Source of the DNA: an uncultured Clostridia bacterium
GTDB lineage: Bacteria > Bacillota > Clostridia > TANB77 > CAG-508
Reading direction: 5' to 3'
DNA: 6,389 nt
NCBI GenBank assembly: GCA_934177555.1
Contig: CAKPPL010000062.1
Location: 1-6,389 of the forward strand
Below, one piece after another: positions 5,983 through 6,389 of the stretch. Positions within the stretch are counted from its first letter, which is position 1. Each line of letters begins with the position of its first letter. The notes below the pieces were generated by a model. That model ran no database searches and was not told the origin of the DNA. It saw only the letters and a list, made by a program, of their open reading frames with translations. A program made the position numbers and the translations under genes.

Positions 5983-6389
5983 TTATTTTAAATTTTTAAA
6001 TAAATCTGTTTCTTTTAATTCTTTTAATGATGGCCATTTAGCATCTTTTTCAGATGTAAGAATATCTTCAACTCTTAAATTTCCCATTGGCCAATCTATT
6101 GCGACATCTGGGTCATTATATTTTAATCCACCTTCTGCTTCATGGTTATATACATCATCACATTTGTATGTAAATTCTGCTTCATCTGATAATACTAAAA
6201 ATCCATGAGCAAATCCTTTTGGAATCATAAACATTTTTTTATTTTCTTCTGTTAATATAACACCTTCCCATTTTCCATATGTTTTACTTCCAGGTCTTAA
6301 ATCAACAGCAACGTCAAATACTTCACCTTTTATACATCTAACAAGTTTTGCCTGTGTATTTTCTTTTTGAAAGTGTAGTCCTCTTAAAA
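5983..6389 (-). CDS. rfbC: dTDP-4-dehydrorhamnose 3,5-epimerase, 5' end cut off by window
   Basis: RfbC (RmlC) epimerises C3 and C5 of dTDP-4-keto-6-deoxyglucose, the third step of dTDP-L-rhamnose synthesis. The frame is open from the window edge to TAA 5985-5983, giving the last 134 residues of a protein usually about 180-190 long, so roughly 50 N-terminal residues are missing. Counting from the edge: RGLHFQ (2-7) with the catalytic-base histidine at 5, QAKLVRC (12-18) with the conserved lysine at 14, GEVFDVAVDLRPGS (21-34), the cupin-fold segment MIPKGFAHGF (54-63), and YKC...YN with a following NDPD (74-94). An internal ATG at 6234 is not the start, because the conserved active-site part lies upstream of it. 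It shares a transcript with rfbB; rfbA and rfbD may lie upstream outside the window. Confidence 0.96.
   Translation of the reverse strand, partial: LRGLHFQKENTQAKLVRCIKGEVFDVAVDLRPGSKTYGKWEGVILTEENKKMFMIPKGFAHGFLVLSDEAEFTYKCDDVYNHEAEGGLKYNDPDVAIDWPMGNLRVEDILTSEKDAKWPSLKELKETDLFKNLK

Noticed and set aside
5983..6234. A short 83-residue protein starting at the ATG at 6234
   Set aside because: The frame continues upstream to the window edge with the RGLHFQ active-site motif, so this is an internal methionine of rfbC.

Overview
The window is a gene-dense, very AT-rich stretch (by eye roughly a quarter G+C). Every gene I can support lies on the minus strand. Strong AGGAGG-type ribosome sites, TATAAT boxes, hairpin-plus-U-tract terminators, A/T-ending codons and a RemA homologue point to a low-GC Gram-positive bacterium (Bacillota), most likely a clostridial lineage. 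I cannot name a genus.

In the direction of transcription (high to low coordinates) there are three blocks. (1) 6389-5002: the end of a dTDP-L-rhamnose cassette, with rfbC/rmlC (5' end outside the window) and rfbB/rmlB, closed by an intrinsic terminator at 4957-4987. (2) A housekeeping transcription unit of six tightly packed genes: rsmE (16S rRNA methyltransferase), an unrecognised four-helix membrane protein, a YicC-family RNase, remA (DNA-binding regulator), rpoZ (RNA polymerase omega) and gmk (guanylate kinase). It starts at a sigma-A-type promoter (4920-4948) and ends at a terminator overlapping the gmk stop codon (1554-1585). (3) priA, the replication-restart helicase, from its own extended -10 promoter; its 3' end runs off the window at position 1.

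Genes in block 2 are separated by at most about 14 bases or overlap, which suggests translational coupling. The yicC-remA-gmk/rpoZ-priA neighbourhood is a familiar Bacillota arrangement. Here rpoZ precedes gmk, coaBC is absent between them and priA, and rsmE plus the membrane protein sit at the head of the unit. The theme is RNA: rRNA modification, RNA turnover, transcription and GMP phosphorylation.

I found no CRISPR array, mobile element, tRNA, rRNA or defence system. Nothing supports a wholly new system. The best leads are the unrecognised membrane protein, a guanylate kinase with atypical motif residues, an acidic tail on omega that also carries the gmk ribosome site, and repeats at the rsmE promoter.
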